Source: Ophiura sarsii (taxonomy: Eukaryota > Echinodermata > Ophiuroidea > Amphilepidida > Ophiuridae). From it: a DNA stretch of 64,000 bases. Positions 41,362-52,199 of this stretch are shown one piece after another. The translations under genes were made by a program, and so were the position numbers. How positions within the stretch are numbered: the stretch's first letter is position 1; every line of letters starts with the position of its first letter. A model generated the notes under the pieces. The model ran no database searches, had not been told where the DNA came from, and worked only from the letters and a program-made list of their open reading frames with translations. Location: NCBI GenBank assembly GCA_035610835.1, contig CM069447.1, forward strand, positions 16,387,992 to 16,451,991. Direction: 5' to 3'.

Positions 41362-41948
41362 CATTATGTTCCCATCCCTTAACACTTTTGGACCAGTGAT
41401 TTGACATTTCACCAGTAATAAATCAGCTAAGGATCTGTCTATTTCCCACTATGTGGTCCAATTAAAAGACTGCAAATGACATAATTGTGCCCCAAGGGCA
41501 TAAAACTAACCTGAAAATGGGCCGCATATACACTGCAAATTATGAGCGTTTACTTTTGGACAAACTAAAAGTAAACACAAAAGTAAACGCAATACTAAAC
41601 ACTTATGTGAGCCCAAACAACTAAGCTGTTTTCCACCCAGCCTCTAATCAATAACTGTCCCATTATATCACAGATGGTGGAAACATCTGTGATTATATTC
41701 ACTCACTTGGAGCATGCTTTGAGGTCAATTGGGTAAAAAATGCAAGAAACGTTTAGTTTTGCATTTACTTTTAAGTTTACTTTTGTGTTTAGAATTGCGT
41801 TTACTTTTGAGTTTACTATTAGTTTGTCCAAAAGCAAACGCTCATAATTTGCAGTGATAGTCAGTGGTTGACCAAATCTTAGATGATTTATTACCGGCGA
41901 AATGTCAAAATCACCAGTCCAAAAGTGTTAAGGGATGGGAACATAATG
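41362..41948. mobile_element. 587-bp inverted-repeat element with AC target duplication
   Basis: Ends CATTATGTTCCCATCCCTTA and its inverse. It interrupts the sequence TACAAAAACACTGATATAAA, which exists uninterrupted at about 42842-42861; comparison gives a 2-bp AC duplication. A second inner inverted repeat (ACTTTTGGACAAACTAAAAG region) lies at 41550-41855. Confidence 0.85.
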
Positions 41949-42294
41949 ACTGATATAAAACTCTGTTCTAGACCACTAAATTGCAAAAAAAAATGGTTAA
42001 ATTACATTTATAACCATGAAGCTGAAATATCTTTTAAGCTACAGAGCAATATTTTTCCTAATTACTTCGAAATCCGATTTTGAAATAGGGTGTCCTGGTA
42101 GGACAGTTGATGTTTCTAAGTGGTTTTTCGTTCGTAAATAAAATTCCATAGTTTGAAACCGTGCTAACGCCATTAACAGTGTTTCAGGTTACGGCCGCAA
42201 CTGTACACAAGTGAACAGTGAATGCTTAATGATGAAGAAAAAAAATTAAAATGTTGACAATTTCCTTAAATTGGAAGCAGATTTCCATAGTTAA

Positions 42295-42669
42295 AGGTAT
42301 ATTATAGTATCTTTCCAGGGAACGCCCTCAACATCGAAAAAAATTGAAAGGAGATATTCTTGCGGATTTTTACATTTCTGATCATAAATCGTACATACAT
42401 TCCAAGTTACAGGGCGATACGATTCTTAATTACTTCAAAATCATGGTTTTAGAGTGAAAATAAACTGTCGGATTACCGACAACTTATTTTACTCTAGTCT
42501 AAATTCACTCTAAAACCATGATTTTGAGGTAATTAGGAACCGTATCGCTCTGTAGCTTGGAATGTATGTACGATGTATAATCAGAAATGTAAATCTGCAA
42601 AAAAATCAACTTTGTAAAAAAAAATCATGAATAGAGGGCACTCCCTGGAAAAGATCACATAATATGCCT
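42295..42669. mobile_element. 375-bp near-palindromic element, TTAA flanks
   Basis: AGGTATATTATAG to ATATGCCT with TTAA at 42291-42294 and 42670-42673. The arms pair almost throughout (TTAGAGTGAAAATAAACTG and the inverse near 42490). Confidence 0.82.
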
Positions 42670-43309
42670 TTAAGCTCTGTGATAGGTATTTTACGGAAAA
42701 TACAGTCAAAGTAGATTTATGAGTCCAGGAAAGTTTTTCCTGATAGTCAAACTTTATTATAAGAGAGAGAAAAATATGTGTAAAAATTTGAAAAAGATGA
42801 CATAAGGGGTCACACTACTAAATAGAGCTCCATAGGGTTATGTACAAAAACACTGATATAAAACTCTGTGTTAGACCACTAAATTGCGAAATTGGACCTT
42901 GTAGAGTGAATTTTTCTGAAAGATGATCACATTTTCTCACCAAAAAGTGAAAAAAATAGGTAGGTGAACCTGCTCGATTTTTCAAAATACGCCCATGGAG
43001 TTGACTACCTCTCTGACGAGCTTGGAAATGCCGCCGTAATCGTCAATGTTTCCAGTAAAAAACACAAATTTGAGAGATCTCTCAAAATTTATCTAGATGA
43101 TATTCACAGTTTATAGTCAGGGTGCATGTAGGTGATGTCCCATTAATCATAATTAATCAAAAATCATAGGCATTTACGCAATTGTATTACCGTCAAGCTT
43201 TTTTAATTGAGGATTTTGCCATGCATATTTTCCGATTCTAGCTTTAAACACCGCCCTTAAGGTTAGGGGATACACCATTTAGTGTAGTGCACCCTTAATA
43301 TTGCTTTAA

Positions 43310-43610
43310 TGCATCCGAGACCACAATCAACCGCTTATGGGAATTCAGCCCTTTTATGGCAAAAGAATGTATCTTATATGTAGTTTTCTAACAGTATACT
43401 TCCTTTTAACATGATCAAAGTTAGTTGTTTTCTCCATAAATCATGTAGTGGTAAAAGGCAGTATATTACTTTTATTGTCTTTACAAGTTGCAACCTTTTC
43501 CTAAGTGAGGATTATTGAACCAAGTTAACACAATCCATGTTTAAAGGAAGTATATCATTAGGAAAGTACATATAAGATGCATCCTTTTGCCATAAGGGCT
43601 GAAATCCACC
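43310..43610. repeat. Imperfect palindrome
   Basis: AATTCAGCCCTTTTATGGCA against TTGCCATAAGGGCTGAAAT, and ATATGTAGTTTTCTAACAGT against AGGAAAGTACATATAAG. Probably a degenerate element. Confidence 0.65.
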
Positions 43611-43770
43611 CACACATTATAAAACCTCACAGACGACTTAAAAGCACATTTGAATGTAAACGATTATTGTTTTTTTGTTGCATGTGTTCCTAATTAATTT
43701 GTATGACTGAACACTACTGAATGTAAACTAAAAGGATCAACACACTGGAGGGAACAAGTCAGGACATGTT

Positions 43771-44194
43771 AGGCCAAATAAAATTTTAAAAATAAGTTTC
43801 TCGTCCTAACTTTTTGAAAAAAAGAGGATGAGGGCAGTTTTGTTTTTTGGTGTTTTTTTCCAAAATGGCAGTCCAAGATGGCGGATGCCCCTTTTCCAAA
43901 ACTGGTTTCGCTTTTTCCAACATAGTGGTAATGATTTTGCTCCAAAATGGCAGTCACTTTTCTAAGACTAGCTTTATAACCTTAAAATGGGTATATTTCG
44001 CCTGTTGTGTTGTTCGTTGATTTTAACACATTTTAAAAAAATATATAGACACATTCTCCATTTACAACATCAGTGTGATCTTGAGAATATTTAAAATAAA
44101 TCAATAAAATAAACCCAACTTTTTTTGTTGATGCGGCAGCCAAAATGGATGTGCGCGAGGACGAGAAACTACTATATATTTTTTATTTGGCCTT
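43771..44194. mobile_element. Inverted-repeat element directly upstream of the GPCR
   Basis: AGGCCAAATAAAATTTTAAA then AAGTTTCTCGTCCT at the left; AGGACGAGAAACTACT then TTTTTTATTTGGCCTT at the right. It ends 76 bp before the GPCR start codon. Ends related to those at 57497-57815. Confidence 0.78.
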
Positions 44195-44211
44195 AGCACT
44201 CTGTTTTAATA

Positions 44212-44270
44212 GTGTTCCAGCTAGCAATCTTTGGCATCTGTGAGAAATTTGTCTGATACTGTCATCAGCC
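44212..44270 (+). promoter_or_regulatory. Putative GPCR 5' leader with possible splice acceptor and good start context
   Basis: TTTTAATAGTGTTCCAG ending at about 44220 looks like a splice acceptor, so a 5' untranslated exon may join here. The start site GTCATCAGCCATGG has G at -3 and +4, a favourable context. No TATA box was identified. Confidence 0.35.
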
Positions 44271-46655
44271 ATGGCTACGGCTAACACATCCTGGTCGCTT
44301 CCTCCCAACACGACAAATCCCGTAGACCATCCTAATATTGCCGCTATTATTTGGTACGCTTTGGTCGCCACGATCGGATTGCCCGGTAACATCTTGATTC
44401 TCGTAGTCGTGGGCTGTCGCCTGAAGACATCATCTCAAATCATCATCTTCTCCATCGGGGTTGCAGACCTGATGGGCTGCTTTATTCTACCTCTTCGATA
44501 CCAGGTACTCTATAACGAGGCATTCCCAAGTCAATGGTGTATCATTGCGACGTCAACGATAGTATTTGTGAATACACTGGAACTATGTTTACTCTCATTG
44601 GCTGCCGTGGAAAGATATCGCGCGGTGCAGAACGTTAATCGCATCGAACGCTCGAGCACAGTCAAGATTTTGGTAATGCTATTCATATGCTTTATCAATG
44701 CACTGGTAGCTGCTGTTACTGTCTACATTGTTAGCCCATCTTGTGAATATAGCCACACCATTTTATCGAAAGTTGTCACTTCTATTTCCATAGTTCCGTA
44801 TATCGTCCTCATAACTGTGATGTACATAAAGATTGCCTTGATTTTGCGTCGACGCATAGCACCAGAACCTTCAAAACCATCTCCAAAACATCAACCTCAC
44901 AGTCCAACAGACTCGGGTCCTAACGCATCCTCTCAACAACAAAGCCAAGCCGATGACCGACTTACAAGACCAGGTCCAAATCCATCTCTGCACCTTCGTC
45001 AAAATCACGAGCAATCCAATTCGAAGCTGTTTAATCACCAACAAAAGGAACCAGATCATGACAAATCTTTTCAACTCCAAAACCTGAACGATATCCAGTT
45101 TGAGCGGCGATCTGGAAAAACGGATTCAAACCGATCTTTGCGACCTCAATGTCAAGGTGATGCCAGGCAATCTGCGCACTTCCTGGCACACGTCGTTTAC
45201 ACACACGACGTATCTTCAGATTCGTACACATCAGGGCCGCACGTTCGATGGTGGGACTGTGTGCTGCAAGAAATTCACGGTGTGATGAAGAATGATGACA
45301 CAGCATCTGTCCACAGTATTAATGTACTAAGTGAACCAATAGATATCGAATCAATTCAACTACAGTTCCAGAACGACAGCGATGACGCTGATCAAGAAAT
45401 AGGCGACATTGCAACCATTATCCTCGAAGACGGTAGTCACGTCACAGAGTCGGTGGTAGATTTGCCGCATTGTCAAAACGTCACCGACAGTTGGCTGCAG
45501 CTACCAGGTGCGGTTATCAATGATAGTGAGATAGAAGGGGAAATTAAAAGAATTGCGAGTGCCCCCCATGACCTCGCTTCAGAACAACCCTCAGATGACG
45601 ATAATGAAATTCCAGCCCTTGAACCAAACCAGCCGTACAATGCCACCTCAACTATTCCAGCCCTGGAACCAAACCAGCCGTACAATGCCACCCCAACAAT
45701 TCCAGCCGTGGAACCAAACCAGCCGTACAATGCCACCCCAACAATTCCAGCCCTGGAACCAAACCAGCCGTACAATGCCACCTCAACTATTCCAGCCCTG
45801 GAACCAAACCAGCCCTACAATGCCACCCCAACAATTCCAGCCCTGGAACCAAACCAGCCGTACAATGTCACCTCAACAATTCCAGCCCTGGAACCAAACC
45901 AGCCGTACAATGCCACCTCAACTATTCCAGCCCTGGAACCAAACCAGCCGTACAATGCCACCCCAACAATTCCAGCCCTGGAACCAAACCAGCCGTACAA
46001 TGTCACCTCAACAATTCCAGCCCTGGAACCAAACCAGCCGTACAATGCCACCCCAACAATTCCAGCCCTTGAACCAAACCAGCCCTACAATGCCACCCCA
46101 ACAATTCCAGCCCTTGAACCAAACCAGCCGTACAATGCCACCTCAACTATTCCAGCCCTGGAACCAAACCAGCCGTACAATGCCACCTCAACTATTCCAG
46201 CCCTGGAACCAAACCAGCCGTACAATGCCACCTCAACTATTCCAGCCCTGGAACCAAACCAGCCGTACAATGCCACCTCAACTATTCCAGCCCTGGAACC
46301 AAACCAGCCGTACAATGCCACCTCAACTATTCTAGCCCTTGAACCAAACCAGCCCTACAATGCCACCCCAACAATTCCAGCCGTGGAACCAAACCAGCAG
46401 AACAACAACACATTGCTTTTAAGAAAGATTACAATCATGCTTTTTATCGCCAGTGTAGTGTGTATCGTAACGTACGGTATACCGCTGTCAATTATATTTT
46501 GGCCGGACGCTCAATTCATCTGTATTGAACTTGTCATTATCAACTACGCAATTAATCCATTTATTTACGGTATTGTCAATAGTGGTTTCAGGGAGGAATG
46601 TTGGACATTTTTCCGTAGAGCACTACAGCTCATACGAAGCATGGTCAGGCATTAA
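44271..46655 (+). CDS. Class A (rhodopsin-type) G-protein-coupled receptor with repeat-filled third intracellular loop
   Basis: Complete, intronless, 794 residues. N-terminal sequons at N5 and N13. TM1 about 23-48 with the G-N pair at 39-40; TM2 57-80 with D66 (VADL) and P74; C90 before TM3; ERY (DRY equivalent) at 114-116; C158 in extracellular loop 2, probably bridged to C90; TM5 about 168-191 with Y185; basic RRR at 193-195; TM6 about 719-743, with YGIP in place of the usual CWxP; TM7 about 749-769 with NPFIY at 762-766; helix 8 FREECWTFF. Intracellular loop 3 spans about 196-718, against a few tens of residues in most receptors. It is polar and acidic up to about 446, then 17 copies of PALEPNQPYNAT(S/P)TI fill 447-701. 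Ligand and coupling cannot be inferred; it resembles orphan receptors expanded in invertebrate deuterostomes. Long open frames in other registers and on the other strand over 45553-46335 are by-products of the 45-bp repeat. Confidence 0.95.
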   Translation: MATANTSWSLPPNTTNPVDHPNIAAIIWYALVATIGLPGNILILVVVGCRLKTSSQIIIFSIGVADLMGCFILPLRYQVLYNEAFPSQWCIIATSTIVFVNTLELCLLSLAAVERYRAVQNVNRIERSSTVKILVMLFICFINALVAAVTVYIVSPSCEYSHTILSKVVTSISIVPYIVLITVMYIKIALILRRRIAPEPSKPSPKHQPHSPTDSGPNASSQQQSQADDRLTRPGPNPSLHLRQNHEQSNSKLFNHQQKEPDHDKSFQLQNLNDIQFERRSGKTDSNRSLRPQCQGDARQSAHFLAHVVYTHDVSSDSYTSGPHVRWWDCVLQEIHGVMKNDDTASVHSINVLSEPIDIESIQLQFQNDSDDADQEIGDIATIILEDGSHVTESVVDLPHCQNVTDSWLQLPGAVINDSEIEGEIKRIASAPHDLASEQPSDDDNEIPALEPNQPYNATSTIPALEPNQPYNATPTIPAVEPNQPYNATPTIPALEPNQPYNATSTIPALEPNQPYNATPTIPALEPNQPYNVTSTIPALEPNQPYNATSTIPALEPNQPYNATPTIPALEPNQPYNVTSTIPALEPNQPYNATPTIPALEPNQPYNATPTIPALEPNQPYNATSTIPALEPNQPYNATSTIPALEPNQPYNATSTIPALEPNQPYNATSTIPALEPNQPYNATSTILALEPNQPYNATPTIPAVEPNQQNNNTLLLRKITIMLFIASVVCIVTYGIPLSIIFWPDAQFICIELVIINYAINPFIYGIVNSGFREECWTFFRRALQLIRSMVRH
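45609..46398 (+). repeat. 45-bp coding minisatellite, 17 copies plus a partial
   Basis: Unit ATTCCAGCCCTGGAACCAAA then CCAGCCGTACAATGCCACC and TCAACT/CCAACA. Variation is limited: CTG/CTT/GTG at the Leu codon, TCG/CCC-type changes giving Ser or Pro, GCC/GTC giving NAT or NVT. A run of five almost identical TST units at about 46104-46330 indicates recent expansion. Unit length is a multiple of three, so copy number can change without a frameshift. Confidence 0.97.
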
Positions 46656-46775
46656 AGGATAATTAACTAAACAGCAGAATCTTGTTGTTACTTGAGGGCC
46701 GCAGTTAAGTCTCATTTTCATGAATCTCACTTTTTGTTTTCATTTTTCAAAACTTCAGAGTGTTTTCTATCAGTA
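46656..46775 (+). other. GPCR 3' flank
   Basis: About 120 bp between the stop codon and the next element. No AATAAA signal was identified here, so the transcript may end inside the downstream transposon. Confidence 0.5.
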
Positions 46776-47371
46776 CGAGGGGGTATCAAAAAGTTCTTGA
46801 CATCGCCCAGAAGTGAAGGAGCTATATCGATGAAATTTTGTCTGAGTAATCACTGGTCCTTAAAAACATTATGGTGCAAAAATGGTCTCATAAGTATGTT
46901 TACTTTTTATACAGGTGGCGCTAGATGCAAAGGCCATGTAAATCAATAACGTCTCCCAACGGTGCTGTGTACATGGTAAACGATAATGGTCCAAAAACGG
47001 ATCCTTGTGGGTAGCCTTCCAGAAGAGTATGAGGTTTAATTTTTTTGTCATTTACAGAGATAAATTGAGACCTACGAGTGACAAATGACATAATTTTTAA
47101 AAAAATCTGAGAATAATATTCTTCTGGAAGGCGTCCTACAAAAATCAGTTATTGGACCATTATAATTTACCATGTACACATCGCCGTTGGAAGACATCAT
47201 TGATTTATATGGCCTTGGCATCGAGCGCCACCTGTATAAAAAGTAAACCTACTTATGAGACCATTTTTGCACCATAATGTTTTTAAGGACCAGTATGATT
47301 ACACTGACGAAATTTCATCGATATAGCTCCTTCACTTCTGGGTGATGTCAAGAACTTTTTGATACCCCTCG
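46776..47371. mobile_element. Mariner-like non-autonomous element, TA flanks
   Basis: 596 bp with long inverted ends: CGAGGGGGTATCAAAAAGTT then CTTGACATC, and the inverse ending AACTTTTTGATACCCCTCG. TA at 46774-46775 and 47372-47373. Ends and TA target fit Tc1/mariner; no transposase is encoded. Confidence 0.85.
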
Positions 47372-47464
47372 TACATGCAAAATCAATTTTAAACTTCCAA
47401 AAACATATTTAGAAGGATTGAAGTCCTGCAGGGAATCAGAAAAATTGTTGTGTATATCCCTTAA

Positions 47465-47682
47465 GGGAAGTGTCAACCCTATTATTTTGATGATCAACTT
47501 TTGCTTCTAAGTTTGAGAATATTGAATAAAAGTACATAAAAGTAAACATTTATAGAAACGAAATTTGATAAGGATTCCGATTAGTAACTTATGATGGTAA
47601 TGCTAGAATACATATAAAAGTATAAAATAATAGAGAAATATGAAATTCAATTTTTGAAACAAGTGCCGGGTTGACACTGCCC
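47465..47682. mobile_element. Family D element, short form, TTAA flanks
   Basis: 218 bp, GGGAAGTGTCAACCC to GGGTTGACACTGCCC, TTAA at 47461-47464 and 47683-47686. Its two halves match the ends of the 1,096-bp copy at 55925-57020, so it is an internal-deletion form. Confidence 0.88.
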
Positions 47683-48206
47683 TTAACTTGTATCACCTTT
47701 AGAGCAATTTCATGTTAATGGTTAGATTTATCATGAAAATGCATGTATACCTCAATACGGATATATTGAAGAAGTTACGGCTCATTTACAAAGGGTGTTC
47801 TTGAGACTTATTCATCACTTCATGAATAATCGCGATAGCTGCGTACCAGGTGCGTTCCAATCAAATTAATCGTCAGATGAGGACGCGGACGCTGAGCGCG
47901 GGTTAAATTGCCCGAAAGCACTGCGCCAAATCGTTCGATTGTTTTGCTCATTGACCGACCAATCACATTAAAGCCTCACGCCCCTAAACTGAATATTCAA
48001 TGAGTTATGAGGAAACACTATTAAAGCTTATTTCTGATTGGTTTAATGATAAAAGATAAAAATGTTAATGAAGGGATGATCCGCCTTGGACTGTTTCAAT
48101 AACTAAGAAGGGGTGGACAAAATAAATAGAAAACTAATTAATTATTAGTGCGATTATATCGGTACAAATCAATGATTTGGATAAAGATGCATCTTTTTCA
48201 GTAATG

Positions 48207-48394
48207 AATGAGAATAATGACTGCTTAACAACTGTTTCCGTGAAATTGTTTTGAAATCCTCGGTTGTTGTTCTGGTCATTCGGAATTGTCCCTCAGGGAC
48301 TGTGCCCCTTCGGGACAATTCCTCAGACCAGAACAAAAACCTCTGATTTCAAGACAATTTCACGAAAACAGTTGTTACGCAGTCATTATTCTCT
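48207..48394. repeat. Long near-perfect hairpin
   Basis: GAGAATAATGACTGC...ACAACTGTTTCCGTGAAATT pairs with AATTTCACGAAAACAGTTGT...GCAGTCATTATTCTC; the centre has GTCCCTCAGGGAC. Probably a palindromic transposon. Confidence 0.82.
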
Positions 48395-48977
48395 AAACAA
48401 TCCCCTGGTGAAGCGCAGGTAACTTACAGAAAACGCATAAACAAACGTCCTAATTAAAGATTACATAATTTCAATCAATACAAGCAGCTCAAAAAATGCC
48501 ATCACAAGGCCAAAAAAGAAGAAGTTTGCTTGTCGTCCGACGTCCGACCGACCGTGTACAGTCCCGACTGTAACAAAAAAAATCAATAATGATAATTGGA
48601 TTTTTTTCCAAAGTCACGTATATGACCTTTATTGACCCCCACATGACCCCTTATGTGACCCCATACCATGTAGTATTATGTGGATTATTTTGGGTTAAGT
48701 ATGGGTCATCCAAAAGATCTGACACGTTTCATAATTTGGCGTGCTGGCTATAAGACTAGGTCAGAACAACCACAAGTAAAAAGTAATTAAAAATTAAAAA
48801 TCCGACCTACCGACCCTACCTTTTGAGGACCCTCGATGGACAAACAATTTTTTGTTTGGGGAGGGGGGGCAATGACAATGTTGTCCAGCTGTCATTGTAT
48901 GTAATTCAAGAAGTTGACCATGTATTTGTTTGGAAACTCTTAATTGAAGTCGGATATATAATGCACCTAACATTGGG

Positions 48978-49968
48978 TTGAGGGTATACACCATCAATGC
49001 ACTATGGAATAACGCGTCCGGTATGAGTTTATCTCAGCAAGAGTTTCTTTTTTCGGTACAAATTGTGAGATTTTGATAGACTTTTGTCAATTATATCTAA
49101 TGCTTTTGGGAATTACACATTTTTGTGCACAGTCAAAATGTCAAAAAATCCCACTAGTTTGACCATTTTAAAGTTTTAAACGTCTGAAATCGGCGTAAGG
49201 TCCGTCCTGAGTTTTGGGGCGTAAATAAGAAAGGGCCGAAATCGCGTCATCAAATTAATCGCGAAATATTGAAAAATCTAGCCAAACACTTTGGGGTATA
49301 CTTTTGATATGTATTGTGTACATCCCTTAGGAATAATCTCTGCAAATGTCATATAAGGACGTATGGGATAACTCAAGTTAGAGCCGATTGTTTGACCCCT
49401 ACTTTGCACGTAGCGTTGGGTATATGCTGGTTCCCTGCATCAATGGGCTCCACACAACTTATCCATAGATGCAGGTACGCGCCGATTTCCACTCAAAGCT
49501 GATTTGCTGACATAAAAGTCACGCGCCGATTTCCACTCAAAGCTGATTTGCTGACATAAAAGTCATGATTGACAAAAAATGGATCCACAAATAAATTCGA
49601 TCAAGCCAGCGTCACGCTTAGAATGATAACAAATTTGCTGATTGGCACAAACTACACGTGTATCTGCGTTAACCACAGCGCCGGACTTCACACGCACATG
49701 CACGCATGTCATAGCGCGTTCCCCATCGCGCCGTAGCTATTGGCAGCGCGACAATGCATTCAGCGTTCGATGGGATGTCTCAGCTACAGTGCGTTGATCG
49801 TTATTTACCTTATGCCATAACAGAGCGACAATGCAATGTGTTGAGCTTACGGTTACGGACGACAATTGATTTGCCCGTACCTGCACCTATGGATAAGTTG
49901 GGCTGGAGATCCAGGGTGCAGGGAACCAGCATACGTTGGGTAGTGCATCGGTGGTGTACACTTGAGGG
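48978..49968. mobile_element. Diverged inverted-repeat element with an inner one
   Basis: Outer ends GGGTATACACCATCAATGCA and, inverted, GTGCATCGGTGGTGTACAC. Inside, 49425-49935, a second pair: CTGGTTCCCTGCATCAATGG against GGTGCAGGGAACCAG, and CAACTTATCCATAG against CTATGGATAAGTTG. A related CTGGTTCCCTG pair is at 58334-58441. Confidence 0.65.
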
Positions 49969-50175
49969 CTAAAGGGAGCACACCACTAAATAGGTCTCGT
50001 GTCTCGATCGCTTTCGATCAAAGTTGAGTACGACAATAGTTCCTATCTGGCGGTAAAGATTTAAGAAATTGGTGATATATGTATATGGTTTATGATATAA
50101 AATAATAATTGTATGTGTGGTATTTCAAATGTGTAGTTGATATTCTGACATTTAAACTGGGTGATTTGAGCCCTA

Positions 50176-50839
50176 CAGGGTGAGTTAAAAAAACTGCAAT
50201 AGTGGAAAGAAGCCATCTTGTTTTCAAAAACAAGTTGATGTTTAAACTTTTTTAATCGTTGTAAGAATAACATATCTGTTACTAATTTCATGTGAACAAT
50301 TGAAGTCAATCGCATTTTTTCGTTTGTCTTTGGTGAACTTTTTCACCCATGCACCCATTTCACACGCTTGTCCACGAAACACCCAAAACATTCAAATGAT
50401 TTCAACATGCGTCTCTCATTAAAATTTTAAAATTCGAGTAAATTTGTGATGTAATTTGAACATAATGCATTCTTTCTTGTTTACATAGGAGATAAAATGA
50501 TCAATTTACATAACCCATGCTATGAATTGCTTATAATGATCTAAATTTGAATAAAAATGAAATTATTCTAATTTTTTGTTAGCGGGATATTCAGATGAGA
50601 ACATGAAATGTGTGCAATTTTAATTGAAAATTGCTATGCCCGTGGACAAACAAGTAAACTGGGTTGTGCAGCAAAATGGTTCACCAACAACAAACAAAAA
50701 ATGCGATTGACTTCTTTTTTTGACATAAAGTTAGGAACAACTATATCAATCTTACAACGTTTAAGAAATTTTAACTTCAACTTGGTTTTGAAAACAAGAT
50801 GGCTTCTTTCCACTATTGCAGTTTTTTTGATTCACCCTG
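50176..50839. mobile_element. Tc1/mariner-like inverted-repeat element, TA flanks
   Basis: 664 bp. CAGGGTGAGTTAAAAAAACT then GCAATAGTGG, and the inverse ending TTTTTTTGATTCACCCTG, with TA on both sides (50174-50175; 50840-50841). Inverted ends extend about 180 bp. Confidence 0.85.
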
Positions 50840-50841
50840 TA

Positions 50842-51089
50842 TTGTAATTTCAGTGACCGATTTACACTGGCGGACCGGTGTATACTCAGACCGAGGACCG
50901 AATTTAACTAGGAATATCACTGTGCTGTTATGCCGCTGGTGTATATTTTTTAAAGTGCACGTTAATGTTGGGTTCATATCCCGATATGTTATATAATACA
51001 TTTACCTAGTGAGTAAAACATATCAAAATGTCATTGACCAAAACGTGCGCACATAGAAACTATATAGCCATTAAAGTAAGACTTTTGTA
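50842..51089. other. Unassigned non-coding
   Basis: No coding sequence or clear repeat boundary was seen. GGCGGACCGGTGTATACTCA near 50870 is related to the GTATACACCA ends near 48980. Confidence 0.5.
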
Positions 51090-51090
51090 A

Positions 51091-51340
51091 GGGGTCGTCC
51101 AAAATTATCGCCATTTTCACTTACGTACAGAGCGTACGTAACTTTTTACCCCCCTCCCCCCTCGAGTAACGTACGCAATAAATGGCGAAATTTTATTTTA
51201 TTTTGTACTTTAAAAAACAATCCCGCCTCTCAAGATTGCCATTTAAGTTACGTACGGTTGGGGTATATTTCGACCCCCACCCCCCCTCTTACGTACGCTT
51301 TGTACGTAACTGAAAATGGCGAAAATGATGGACTACCCCT
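51091..51340. mobile_element. Short inverted-repeat element rich in TTACGTACG
   Basis: TAAGGGGTCGTCC at the left, GGACTACCCCTTA-type end at the right, with TTACGTAC and GTACGTAAC blocks inverted inside. A related fragment is at 38036-38150. Confidence 0.72.
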
Positions 51341-51950
51341 AACATGCAGGGTTGCACAAAGTGCGGGAGCAGGGAGCACCGCTCCCGGGAAATAATGAGC
51401 AGAATTGGGGAAATAGTGCCAAGTGGAAAAAAAGTATTTGGGAAAAGGGTGAAAAGATAAAAAAGAAAAAATGCAACTTTGGGTTATGAGCTGTGGTTGC
51501 ACAGGTATACTAACGATGTTTATTGTGTTATTGCTTTTCCCCAAGAGGGAATTTTCCCCAAAAATATGTTTGTGCCCCCCCCCCCCCCAAAAAAAAATCA
51601 ATTTAGTTAAAATGAGAAAAAAAGATAATTTGAGGGCAATTTTTTCGTGCTTCGTGCACATTTTTTTACTATATTGGGTTAAATTTGAAAATGTTAGCGT
51701 AGACAAGCACATCATTTTTTTCAGGCCCCCGTAAAAAAGATTCTTCCCAAATGTAAAATTATTACTATGGTACTGGTACATCTAAACAACACTATAGCTA
51801 TCATTTTAATCTGATTTTTATCCAACCTGTAAGTGTATGCACGGCCGTCAGACACTTTTGCCCAAGGGGGGTGCGTTTTCACCTAAAATTTTCGTAAAAG
51901 GTTACCCCAAAAAATTTCCAAGTCAGTCACCTCGTGAATTTCACGTAAGT

Positions 51951-51973
51951 GGGGGGGGGGGGGGGGGGGGGGG
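51951..51973 (+). repeat. G homopolymer run
   Basis: Twenty-three consecutive G residues. Confidence 0.95.
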
Positions 51974-52166
51974 AAGTCAAACATTTGTGCACGTCAAAAA
52001 AAATTCGCACGGACACATAATTTCGCAGTCCAAAAAGCACTGTAGTCAATGTTTTATGAGTAGTTTTAAGTGTACTATCATTGAAATTTGAAACTAAGAA
52101 AAACGCAATTTTTACCCTAAAAAAAAATTAAACAAATGTCAAGGGGGGTGCGTCCGCACCCAACGT

Positions 52167-52167
<1 letters not shown>

Positions 52168-52199
<32 letters not shown>
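52168..52199 (+). repeat. C homopolymer run
   Basis: About thirty-two consecutive C residues, the longest homopolymer in the window. Confidence 0.95.

Larger units (their letters stand above)
41294..44270 (+). other. Region between last CFAP43-like exon and the GPCR
   Basis: Filled with nested repeats: an outer family starting GGGGTCACACCACTAAATAG (41315 and again 42806), elements at 41362-41948 and 42295-42669, an imperfect palindrome at about 43310-43610, and an element at 43771-44194. No coding exon was recognised. Confidence 0.65.
47374..48977. other. Repeat-bearing non-coding stretch
   Basis: Contains the TTAA-flanked element at 47465-47682, a hairpin at 48207-48394 and, at 48703-48778, a block also present at 52527-52603 (GGGTCATCCAAAAGATCTGA, CACGTTTCA, GGCGTGCTGGCTAT). 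No gene was seen. Confidence 0.6.

Noticed and set aside
45553..46335. 260-codon frame QPWNQTSRTMPPQQF overlapping the GPCR, and minus-strand YGWFGSRAGIV frames
   Set aside because: These are other registers of the 45-bp repeat, which has no stop in several frames. They start and end with the array and have no conserved domain.
51248..51781. 177-codon minus-strand frame
   Set aside because: It spans a transposon end and a C-run, is of low complexity and has no recognisable domain.
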